A stretch of 37,385 bases of DNA from Dietzia alimentaria 72 (lineage in GTDB: Bacteria > Actinomycetota > Actinomycetes > Mycobacteriales > Mycobacteriaceae): contig NZ_AGFF01000018.1 of the NCBI RefSeq assembly GCF_000226215.1, positions 1 through 37,385 of the forward strand. The letters are read 5' to 3'. The notes beneath the pieces are model-generated. The model worked only from the letters and a program-made list of their open reading frames with translations. It was not told the DNA's origin and searched no databases. Below are positions 7,938 to 14,552 of this stretch, piece after piece. How positions within the stretch are numbered: position 1 is the stretch's first letter; each line of letters opens with the position of its first letter. Made by a program: the position numbers and the translations under genes.

Positions 7938-8968
7938 CAGGACTCCATCAGGGGGTGGTGACACGCGACCTTGTGGCCGGGTGCGATGTCGAGCAACTGC
8001 GGTCGTTCGGTGGAACATATTTCGGTTGCCCGGGGGCACCGGGTGCGAAACCGGCAGCCCGAAGGCGGATCTAGTGGGGAGGGGAGTTCGGAACTGGTGG
8101 CCTCGATGGGCGTCTCACCGAAGGTATCGGCGAGCGTGCCGCCGAGCGTGGGAGCAGAGGAGATGAGGAGCATCGTGTACGGGTGCGCGGGCGCCCGGTA
8201 GAGCGCGGAGGTGTCGGCCACCTCGCACACCTGGCCCAGGTACATCACCGCGACCTGGTCTGCGATGTTGTGCACCACGGACAAGTCGTGGGAGATGAAC
8301 ACCATCGTCAGCCGGTAGCGCTCCTTCATATCCTCGAGCAGGTTGAGGATCTGCGCCTGCACCGAGACATCCAGCGCCGACACGGGCTCGTCGCAGACCA
8401 GCACCTCCGGCTCCAGTACGAGGGCGCGAGCCAGGGCGATGCGCTGGCACTGCCCGCCGGAGAATTCCGACGGGCGCCGGTCGCCGGCATGGGCCGGGTC
8501 GAGCCCCACGGCCTCGAGCGCGGCGTCGACCCGGCGACGAATCTCGTCCTTGCCGCCCTCGATGCCCTGGATCTCCAGTCCCTCCGCCACGATCTCGCGG
8601 ACCTTGCGACGCGGGTTGAGCGAGGAGACCGGGTCCTGGAAGACCATCTGGATCATCTTCCGGGCCTGCTTGAGCGAGGTGCCGGAGAGGGTGGTCAGGT
8701 CGGTGGAATCCACGCGGACACTGCCGGAGGTCGGGCGCGGCAGCTGCAGCATCGCCCGGCCGAGGCTGGACTTGCCGCACCCCGACTCGCCCACCAGGGC
8801 GAGGGTCGAGCCGCGGGGAACATCCAGGGACACGTCGGATACGGCGTGGACCGTGCCCCTACGGGTGTGGTACTCGACGGTCACGGAGTCGACGACGAGC
8901 TTGGCGTCACCGGACTGTCCTGCTCCGGGCCCGGGGGCCTCGTCGATGGTCGTGGTGGAGCCGGTCAT
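7937..8968 (-). CDS. ABC transporter ATP-binding protein, OppF/DppF type
   Basis: The 343-aa ATPase has Walker A GESGCGKS, signature SGGQCQR, Walker B VLVCDEP followed by the D-loop SALD, and the H-loop His in FISHD. The C-terminal oligopeptide-transporter extension has the Cys cluster GCRFRTRCPRATEIC, typical of OppD/OppF proteins, which can bind a 4Fe-4S cluster. It pairs with the second ATPase at 8965-10020 as a heterodimer on the cytoplasmic side of the permeases. Its start overlaps the upstream ATPase stop as ATGA, and its stop overlaps the receptor start as TGATG. Confidence 0.95.
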   Translation of the reverse strand: MTGSTTTIDEAPGPGAGQSGDAKLVVDSVTVEYHTRRGTVHAVSDVSLDVPRGSTLALVGESGCGKSSLGRAMLQLPRPTSGSVRVDSTDLTTLSGTSLKQARKMIQMVFQDPVSSLNPRRKVREIVAEGLEIQGIEGGKDEIRRRVDAALEAVGLDPAHAGDRRPSEFSGGQCQRIALARALVLEPEVLVCDEPVSALDVSVQAQILNLLEDMKERYRLTMVFISHDLSVVHNIADQVAVMYLGQVCEVADTSALYRAPAHPYTMLLISSAPTLGGTLADTFGETPIEATSSELPSPLDPPSGCRFRTRCPRATEICSTERPQLLDIAPGHKVACHHPLMES

Positions 8969-10020
8969 GACGCCTCACTGCTCGTGGTCGCTGGGGAGGG
9001 GATCGTCGGATGGAAGCAGGCCACCCGGTGCGGGGTCGGGGTGTTGAGCTCCTCGAGAGCGGGATCTGCGACCAGGCAGTCGTCCTGGACCCGCGTGCAG
9101 CGCGGCGCGAAACGGCAGCCCGGCGGCATGTCCCGCAGGTTCGGGGGTCGCCCGTCGATCACGGTCAGGCGGGTGTGGGGCGGCAGGTCGGGGCGCGGGA
9201 TCGAGGAGAGCAGCGCGCCCGTGTACGGGTGGGCGGGCTCGTCCAGGAGTGTGCGGGTGTTGCCCACCTCGACGAAGTGCCCGCCGTACATCACGCCGAT
9301 GCGGTCGGTGTGCTGGGAGACCACCGCCAGGTCGTGGCTGACCAGGATCATCGCCATGTCACTGTCGGCCTGTAGACCGTGGAGTAGGTCCAGGATCTCG
9401 TGCTGCACCGTCACGTCGAGGGCGGTGGTGGGCTCGTCGGCGATGAGTAGCTTGGGCTCGCACGAGAGCGCGATGGCGATCCCGACGCGCTGGCGCATAC
9501 CGCCCGACAGTTGGTGCGGGTACTCGTTCATGCGCGCCCGGGGGGAGGGGATGCGCACGCGTTCGAGCATCTCCACCGCGCGATCGGTGGCCTCACGCCG
9601 GCTCAGGCCCAGGTGGTGGCGCAGTGGATCGGTGATCTGCCGACCGATGGTGCGGATGGGGTTGAGCGAGGTGAGCGGGTCCTGAAAGACCATCGCGATC
9701 TCGCGGCCCCAGAACTTCTGCGCCTGACGCGGGCTCATGGCCAGGACGTCGTTGCCGTCGAAGTGCACGGTCGAGGCCGGATCGACCGTCGCCGCGACCG
9801 GCGCGATGCCCATGATCGAGCGGACGAGCATCGATTTTCCGGACCCGGACTCACCCACGATGCCGACGGTCTCGCCGCGACGCAGGACGATGTCCACGCC
9901 GTCGACCGGGGTGATCCGGCCGCTCGGGGTGTCGATATGCGTACGCAGGCCACGAACCTCGAGCAGTGGGGTTTCGGGGTCGGAAGAGATCCCCGGCCCG
10001 CGGGGTGATGCGGCGACGAT
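8965..10020 (-). CDS. ABC transporter ATP-binding protein, OppD/DppD type, unusual start
   Basis: The ATPase has Walker A GESGSGKS, signature LSGGMRQR, Walker B LLIADEPTTALD, H-loop VSHD and the C-terminal GCRFAPRCTRVQDDC Cys cluster. The first ATG/GTG/TTG in frame is GTG at 9897. Starting there would remove the conserved first strand and A-loop region, because the frame is open upstream and encodes LLEVRGLRTHIDTPSGR directly before it. The frame is closed by TAG at 10030-10032. The only good ribosome site is AGGAGG at 10026-10031, and 5 nt after it the in-frame codon is ATC (10018-10020). I therefore extend the gene to an AUC start (351 codons). Alternatives are a start at CTG 9966 or a sequence error in the start codon. 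The gene is the first of the minus-strand arm of the transporter operon. Confidence 0.85.
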   Translation of the reverse strand: MVAASPRGPGISSDPETPLLEVRGLRTHIDTPSGRITPVDGVDIVLRRGETVGIVGESGSGKSMLVRSIMGIAPVAATVDPASTVHFDGNDVLAMSPRQAQKFWGREIAMVFQDPLTSLNPIRTIGRQITDPLRHHLGLSRREATDRAVEMLERVRIPSPRARMNEYPHQLSGGMRQRVGIAIALSCEPKLLIADEPTTALDVTVQHEILDLLHGLQADSDMAMILVSHDLAVVSQHTDRIGVMYGGHFVEVGNTRTLLDEPAHPYTGALLSSIPRPDLPPHTRLTVIDGRPPNLRDMPPGCRFAPRCTRVQDDCLVADPALEELNTPTPHRVACFHPTIPSPATTSSEAS

Positions 10021-10025
10021 GACTG

Positions 10026-10031
10026 CCTCCT
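10026..10031 (-). promoter_or_regulatory. AGGAGG ribosome-binding site without a canonical start
   Basis: On the minus strand AGGAGG is followed after 5 nt by ATC GTC GCC, in the frame of the OppD-type ATPase. No ATG, GTG or TTG in that frame is within reach. Confidence 0.7.
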
Positions 10032-10047
10032 AGTGAGTGGAACCCGA

Positions 10048-10066
10048 ATTAAGTCATTCACTTAAT
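10048..10066. promoter_or_regulatory. Dyad operator of the divergent transporter promoters
   Basis: ATTAAGT-CATTC-ACTTAAT is a perfect 7-bp inverted repeat in an AT-rich island of an otherwise GC-rich region, located between the divergent starts at 10020 and 10165. It lies just upstream of a plausible plus -35 (10072) and just downstream of the expected minus transcription start. Repression of both arms by one regulator would be possible. The TetR encoded at the end of the plus arm (12174-12908) is the obvious candidate; this is inference. Confidence 0.65.
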
Positions 10067-10071
10067 CCGTG

Positions 10072-10100
10072 TTGCTGTGATGAGTATCACGGCATAGTGT
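10072..10100 (+). promoter_or_regulatory. Candidate promoter for permease operon
   Basis: TTGCTG (10072-10077), a 17-bp spacer and TAGTGT (10095-10100) fit a housekeeping promoter moderately well. It is followed by a small ACCGCC-TCA-GGCGGT hairpin at 10126-10140 in the leader before GTG 10165. Confidence 0.45.
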
Positions 10101-10112
10101 GACTCCCGTCAA
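10083..10112 (-). promoter_or_regulatory. Candidate promoter for ATPase/receptor operon
   Basis: On the minus strand TTGACG (10112-10107), an 18-bp spacer and GATACT (10088-10083) form a plausible promoter. It overlaps the divergent plus promoter, and its start point falls just upstream of the dyad at 10048-10066. Confidence 0.45.
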
Positions 10113-10164
10113 GGCAAATTAAGAAACCGCCTCAGGCGGTGCCTCAATCGAAGGGTCCCCTCAC

Positions 10165-11283
10165 GTGCTCAGGTTCATCGGCGAACGCGCTCTGCACGCG
10201 GCCGTTGTCGTCATACTCGCCGCCATCGGCGCGTTCTTCCTGATGGAAGCGGTTGATGGAGATGCTGCGGCCTCGGCCGTAGGGTCGGGCGCCACCGCGG
10301 AGCAATATCAGCTCGCCCGAGAAGAACTGGGGCTCGACGACCCGTTGACCACCCGCTTCTCGAGCTGGGCCGGTGACATCGTCTCCGGCGATCTCGGCAA
10401 CTCGCTCATCCCGCCCAACCAGGCCGTCACCGAGATGATCGGAAACGCGCTGCCCGTCACCATGCAGCTGGCGTTCCTGTCGATCATTATGTCGCTGGCG
10501 ATCGCGGTGCCGGTCGCCGTGTGGTCCGCGTACCGCCGGGGCGGGGTGTTTGACCAGGTCTCCTCGGTGGTGGCCTTCGCATTCATTTCCGTGCCCAGCT
10601 TCGTGGCCGGCCTCCTGCTCATCTACCTGCTGGTGTTCAACCGCTCGTTCGCGCAGCAGCTCATCCTGGGCGCAGCTGTGCTGATCGGCCTCGCGGTGGC
10701 GCTGTCGCCACTCGGGCAACGCGGCGCGCGCAACGAACCCGGCCGCATGTGGAGTCGCGCACTGATCGGCGGACTCGTGGTGGGTGGCGTGCTCGCGCTG
10801 ATCGCACTGTTCCTGCCCGAGTTCCCGAGACAGGGGTACGTCCCGATCGACGAAGGGCTGCTGGAGAACCTGCGGAGCATCGCACTGCCCGCCCTCACCC
10901 TGGCCCTGATGGAGGTCGCGATCTTCACCCGCGTGCTGCGCACCGACATGATCGCCACACTCCAACAGGACTTCGTGCTGTCGGCCCGAGCCAAGGGAAT
11001 GCCCACAGGGCACGTCCTGGTATCCGAGGCCCTGCGCCCGTCCACCGTCTCCATCATCACTCTCGCCGGCATCAGCCTCGGCCGACTCATCGGCGGCACC
11101 GTCGTGGTGGAGCGACTGTTCAACCTTCCCGGGATGGGCAGCATGATCGTCGACGCTGTCCAGAACGACAACATCCCGGTGGTCCTGGGCGGCGTGATCG
11201 TGATCGCCGTCTTCTACGTCTTGGTCAACATGGCCGTCGACGTCACCTACGCCATCATCGACCCGAGGATCCGCCGTGCCTGA
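10165..11283 (+). CDS. ABC transporter permease, DppB/OppB type
   Basis: The 372-aa inner-membrane protein has an N-terminal transmembrane segment (AAVVVILAAIGAFFLMEAV) and an extracytoplasmic region with LGLDDPLTTRF and GDLGNS blocks that are hallmarks of DppB. It then has a BPD_transp_1 core with the coupling segment around ARAKGMPTGHVLVSEALRP (the EAA loop that contacts the ATPases). It is somewhat longer than typical because of a hydrophobic and basic insertion around residues 150-200. The GTG start at 10165 follows GAAGGG at 10150-10155. It overlaps the next permease by 8 nt and forms the translocation channel with it. Confidence 0.94.
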   Translation: MLRFIGERALHAAVVVILAAIGAFFLMEAVDGDAAASAVGSGATAEQYQLAREELGLDDPLTTRFSSWAGDIVSGDLGNSLIPPNQAVTEMIGNALPVTMQLAFLSIIMSLAIAVPVAVWSAYRRGGVFDQVSSVVAFAFISVPSFVAGLLLIYLLVFNRSFAQQLILGAAVLIGLAVALSPLGQRGARNEPGRMWSRALIGGLVVGGVLALIALFLPEFPRQGYVPIDEGLLENLRSIALPALTLALMEVAIFTRVLRTDMIATLQQDFVLSARAKGMPTGHVLVSEALRPSTVSIITLAGISLGRLIGGTVVVERLFNLPGMGSMIVDAVQNDNIPVVLGGVIVIAVFYVLVNMAVDVTYAIIDPRIRRA

Positions 11284-12190
11284 GTCTTCCTCCCCCCGCA
11301 TCACCGACACCGTGGCCCCGGTCGAGCCGGCAGCCCCCACCCGTACCCGCCGGCGTCTGCCCAAGCTCACCGGACTCGGTACCTGGCTTGCCCTGGCCTG
11401 GGCCCTCGTGATCGTCGTAGGCGCCGCGGTCGTGGACTTCCTCCCGATCGCCGAGGCCCGCGACGGCAAGAACGCGCTCGGGGTGCCGTCCAAGCTGTAC
11501 CCGGACCTTATCTCCGCGCACCCGCTCGGCACCGACAGTCAAGGTCTCGACATTCTCGGCGGACTGCTTTACGGCGCCCGCGTCTCACTGGTCGTGGGCA
11601 TCGGCGGCGTGCTGTTCGGCGCCCTCATCGGTGGAATAGTCGGCCTGGTGGCCGGCTACCGCGGAGGCTGGACCGACCGGGTTCTCTCGATCTTCACGGA
11701 CACGCTCCTGGCGTTCCCGTCGCTCATCCTGCTCATCGCGATCGTCTCCGTCCTGGGACCCACGCTGACCAACGTGACACTCGCGCTGGGGATCATGGTG
11801 GTGCCGGCCTTTGCCCGCCTCGTCCGCGCCAACGCGCTGACATACTCCAAACGCGACTTCGTCACCGCGGCCAAGTCGCTGGGTGCGGGCGAGGTCCGAA
11901 TCATGGTGCGCGAGGTCGCGCCGAACATCCTCCCGGCACTGTTCTCCTACAGCTTCATGCTGGTCGCCGTGCTGATCGTGGCGGAGGCTTCCCTGAGCTA
12001 CCTGGGCCTGAGTATCCCGAGGCCGGAGCCGACCTGGGGCAACATGATCAGCGCCGGGGAGTCCGACTTCCAGCGGTACCCGTTCCTGGTCACCATTCCG
12101 GCCGTGGTCCTGTTCCTCACCGTGCTGAGCTTCAACCAGCTGGGTGAGGCGGCCGGTCGGAAGTGGAGCCCCGGTGCGGCAAAAATCTGA
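11276..12190 (+). CDS. ABC transporter permease, DppC/OppC type
   Basis: The 304-aa protein has a cytoplasmic N-terminus rich in Pro and Arg, a first transmembrane helix (WLALAWALVIVVGAAVVDF), the DppC-specific HPLGTDSQGLDILGGLLYGARVSL block (quoted in parts: HPLGTDSQG, DILGGLLYGARVSL), and an EAA loop (AAKSLGAGEVRIMVREVAPN). It is the second permease subunit. The GTG start at 11276 lies within the end of the upstream permease gene, an overlap of 8 nt, and the end overlaps the downstream TetR gene, so all three are one transcription unit. Confidence 0.94.
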   Translation: MPESSSPRITDTVAPVEPAAPTRTRRRLPKLTGLGTWLALAWALVIVVGAAVVDFLPIAEARDGKNALGVPSKLYPDLISAHPLGTDSQGLDILGGLLYGARVSLVVGIGGVLFGALIGGIVGLVAGYRGGWTDRVLSIFTDTLLAFPSLILLIAIVSVLGPTLTNVTLALGIMVVPAFARLVRANALTYSKRDFVTAAKSLGAGEVRIMVREVAPNILPALFSYSFMLVAVLIVAEASLSYLGLSIPRPEPTWGNMISAGESDFQRYPFLVTIPAVVLFLTVLSFNQLGEAAGRKWSPGAAKI

Positions 12191-12908
12191 CGCCAGTGAA
12201 TCCGAGCAGCGCGACGCCAAGACACTGATGATCGACGTCGCCGAGAAGCTCATCGCCGAGCGTGGACTCGACAACGTCTCAATGCGCGATGTGGCCACCG
12301 TGGCCGGGCAGCGTAACAACTCGGCGGTCCAGTACCACTTCGGCAGTCGCGACGGCCTGATCATGCAGATCCTCCGCCGTCGACTCATTGCGCTGGACGC
12401 GGAACGACAGCGCCGGCTGGCCGTGATCGACGAGATGGACCTGGGTACGGACGTGAGTGCCCTGATCGGGGTGGTCTTCGGACCGATCGTGGACCTGCTG
12501 CGGGATAACCCCGACGCCAAGCACTACGCCCGGTTTCTCCAGAGGGTCGGCCCGGTCATGGCGCCCGGCGTCCCCGAGGTGAATCTACGCACCGCCTCCG
12601 ACGACGTGGTGGTGCGGCTGATCGACTCGATGTCCCACCTGCCCCGCCGGGTGGCGTTCGAACGGATCGACCTTGCCACGCAGATGTTCACCGGCGCGCT
12701 GGCCGTGTACGAGGACCGGCGAGACGCCAGCAACACCGTGGTCAACGCCCGCTTCGAGGACGTTGTGGCCCACCTGTACGACATGATCGAGGCCTCGCTT
12801 CTGGCTGAGGTCTCGGCTGGCGAGCAGAATTCGTTCGCAGCAAACGTGGCGGACGTGGCGGACTCACACCGCCTGAACGCAGCGAAAACCAATGTTGCCG
12901 GTCGCTGA
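12174..12908 (+). CDS. TetR-family regulator of the transporter locus
   Basis: The 244-aa protein has a TetR N-terminal helix-turn-helix (KLIAERGLDNVSMRDVATVAG, then a VQYHFGSRDGLI recognition region), with an NNSAVQYHF sequence typical of a TetR subgroup that often has a longer C-terminal domain. GTG 12174 is preferred to the earlier in-frame start at 12144: it has GGAG shortly upstream and overlaps the permease stop by 17 nt. It ends 45 nt into the convergent FGE gene. Its operon position suggests that it senses the imported substrate and acts at the dyad 10048-10066 (inference). Confidence 0.9.
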   Translation: MRQKSDASESEQRDAKTLMIDVAEKLIAERGLDNVSMRDVATVAGQRNNSAVQYHFGSRDGLIMQILRRRLIALDAERQRRLAVIDEMDLGTDVSALIGVVFGPIVDLLRDNPDAKHYARFLQRVGPVMAPGVPEVNLRTASDDVVVRLIDSMSHLPRRVAFERIDLATQMFTGALAVYEDRRDASNTVVNARFEDVVAHLYDMIEASLLAEVSAGEQNSFAANVADVADSHRLNAAKTNVAGR

Positions 12909-13847
12909 GTCGGCCGTATTGGCCGAACGCGCGGCCACCCGGTACCGATAGCAGTAGGAATCGTGGCCTAGGTACGACCCGCCACGCATGACGCGCCAGG
13001 CCCCGCCCTCAGGTCCCTCGCCGGGGGCGGGGCCGCTCGGGTCATCGACTCCCGAGACCGCGTACCAGCCGGGGTCAAAGGTGTCGGAGCACCACTCCCA
13101 CACGTTGCCCACCATCTGGTGGAGCCCGTACCCGTTGGGGCGGAAGGCCCGGGCCGGGGCGGTGGTCAGGTGGCCGTCCTCGAGCGTGTTGTGGGTCGGG
13201 AAGTCGCCCTGCCAGACGTTGAGGTTCCAGCGGCCGCGTGGCGTGAGTTCGTCGCCCCACGGAAAGCGGGCGCCGGCGAGGCCGCCACGGGCCGCGTACT
13301 CCCATTCCGCCTCCGTGGGCAGACGAGTTCCCGCCCACGCGCAGTAGGCCACGGCATCGTTCCAGGACACATGCACCACCGGGTGGTTCTGTAGATCCGT
13401 GATCGACGACGCCGGACCGCCGGGATGGCGCCAGTCCGCGCCCCTCACCGCTACCCACCACGGGGTGGTGTCAAGCTGATGGAGCACGTCCGCGCGGGAG
13501 GCCTGCACCGCGAGGTGGAATACAGCGGACACGCCCAGCTGCTCGGCCTCGGTCACGTAGCCCGTGTCCTTGCAGAACGTGGCGAACTGCGCGTTGGTCA
13601 CCGCGGTCTCATCCATCCGAAAAGGGCTGAGCCGCACCTCGTGCAGTGGACGTTCGCCGTCGTCCGGGTAGCCCTCGTCAAAGTGGTCGCCCATCACGAA
13701 GCTGCCGCCGGCGATCAGCGACTGCCGTCGCCGGCGGTGGGCTCCCGCGCCGGGGACGACGCCCGCAGCGGGGCCGGATCCCGTGCTCGACGCACCACCG
13801 GGCACAGGCGGGCCGGACGGTGCGCAGCAGCTCCTCGTCGTCGTCAT
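12864..13847 (-). CDS. Formylglycine-generating enzyme homologue lacking one copper-site Cys
   Basis: The 327-aa FGE-sulfatase domain protein (PF03781, SUMF1 type) has the expected blocks: GGSFVMGD near residue 48, the DETAVTNAQFATFC region, RLPTEAEWEYAARGG (about 175-189), GNVWEWCSD and a C-terminal GFRCVQ. FGE oxidises the Cys of a CxPxR motif in sulfatases to formylglycine, using a Cu(I) held by two Cys five residues apart. Here that segment reads SYLGHDSYC, so the second Cys (299) is present but the first position is Gly294 (codon GGC; TGC would be Cys). All around it is conserved (YRYRVAARS). It may be inactive, altered or complemented by another FGE. The N-terminal 43 residues are low-complexity, with the CCAPSG start common in actinobacterial members. 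The ATG overlaps the TetR stop as ATGA; the sulfatase lies just across the regulator gene. Confidence 0.92.
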   Translation of the reverse strand: MTTTRSCCAPSGPPVPGGASSTGSGPAAGVVPGAGAHRRRRQSLIAGGSFVMGDHFDEGYPDDGERPLHEVRLSPFRMDETAVTNAQFATFCKDTGYVTEAEQLGVSAVFHLAVQASRADVLHQLDTTPWWVAVRGADWRHPGGPASSITDLQNHPVVHVSWNDAVAYCAWAGTRLPTEAEWEYAARGGLAGARFPWGDELTPRGRWNLNVWQGDFPTHNTLEDGHLTTAPARAFRPNGYGLHQMVGNVWEWCSDTFDPGWYAVSGVDDPSGPAPGEGPEGGAWRVMRGGSYLGHDSYCYRYRVAARSANTADSATGNIGFRCVQAV

Positions 13848-14458
13848 ATCTTTTTCCCTTCTGCGGCAACGGTCCCGCGATCGACGGTGGCCCCGGATCC
13901 TGTCACGATGTCCGCGAGGAGGTCAGCCATGCGCGCGTCCGCGTCCGCGCGGGCGGCCGGCGTGAACTCCATGACATCCATGATCCGCTCGCGCAGGACC
14001 GGCCACGCGTAGATGGTGGTCAGGGCGAGCGCGAGGTGCAGATCGCTGGCCGGCGGGGGGTCGGTCATGCCGGCGACAGCGCTGACGGGGCGGTCGGTGG
14101 CGTCCAGGAGCGGGCGGCCGACCGATCCCGGGTCGAGCGAGAGCCACACCAGTAGCCGACTGAGCTCGGGGTTGGCGGTGGCGCCGAGGAGCATGGACTT
14201 CACGGCCGCGCCGGCGTCGTGGTGGGCGTCGATCCGGGTGGTGCCGAGGCGCAGGCCCGACTCGAGGACCGCGGCGAGCAGGTCGTCCTTGTTGCCCACG
14301 TGGCGGTGGATCAGTCCCAGATTGACCCCGGCGGCCTCGGCCACCTCGCGCAGCGGCGCGCGGGGGCCACGGGCGGCGAAGATCCGGCGGGCGGTGCCCA
14401 GGACAGCGCGACGCACGGCCTCCCGGCCGGTCGGCTTCTCCGACTTATCCATAACCAT
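13844..14458 (-). CDS. TetR-family transcriptional regulator (paralogue 2)
   Basis: The protein is 204 aa from ATG 14458, with a second possible ATG at 14452. It has the TetR helix-turn-helix (APLREVAEAAGVNLGLIHRH) and a C-terminal domain closely matching the regulator at 123-746, including MLLGA, SRLL-WL and the YAWPVLRE segment. An upstream in-frame start at 14563 is rejected because it would run through the operator and overlap the divergent sulfatase start. No Shine-Dalgarno precedes the ATG, and the operator half site TACAGT ends 7 nt before it, consistent with a leaderless message. It is translationally coupled to the FGE gene. It probably represses itself, the FGE gene and the divergent sulfatase. 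Confidence 0.92.
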   Translation of the reverse strand: MVMDKSEKPTGREAVRRAVLGTARRIFAARGPRAPLREVAEAAGVNLGLIHRHVGNKDDLLAAVLESGLRLGTTRIDAHHDAGAAVKSMLLGATANPELSRLLVWLSLDPGSVGRPLLDATDRPVSAVAGMTDPPPASDLHLALALTTIYAWPVLRERIMDVMEFTPAARADADARMADLLADIVTGSGATVDRGTVAAEGKKI

Positions 14459-14465
14459 GGACGCA

Positions 14466-14487
14466 ACTGTAGACGGATGTCTACAGT
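14466..14487. promoter_or_regulatory. TetR operator with divergent -10 boxes (second copy)
   Basis: ACTGTA-N10-TACAGT again. Here the symmetry extends inward to ACTGTAGAC/GTCTACAGT around a GGAT centre, and one base further out on each side, giving 10-bp perfect arms (14465-14474, 14479-14488). It lies between ATG 14458 (minus) and ATG 14553 (plus). The half site at 14482-14487 can be the -10 of the sulfatase promoter, with TGGACG at 14458-14463 as a weak -35 (18-bp spacer). It is the stronger of the two copies. Confidence 0.8.
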
Positions 14488-14552
14488 TGGAGGTCACACC
14501 CCTTCGCGAATCCGACTCCGCGCCCCGCCACCCCTTAAAAGAGGACTCCACT

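Noticed and set aside
8183-9685. 500-aa plus-strand open frame opposite the ABC ATPases
   Set aside because: It is antisense to two ATPases with complete Walker motifs; the composition is that of a high-GC shadow frame.
10144-11532. 462-aa minus-strand open frame opposite the permeases
   Set aside because: It is Asp/His/Gln-rich without fold features and antisense to the two permease genes.
12864-12908. Frameshift or misassembly at the TetR/FGE junction
   Set aside because: Both reading frames end normally; a 45-nt convergent overlap is unusual but possible.
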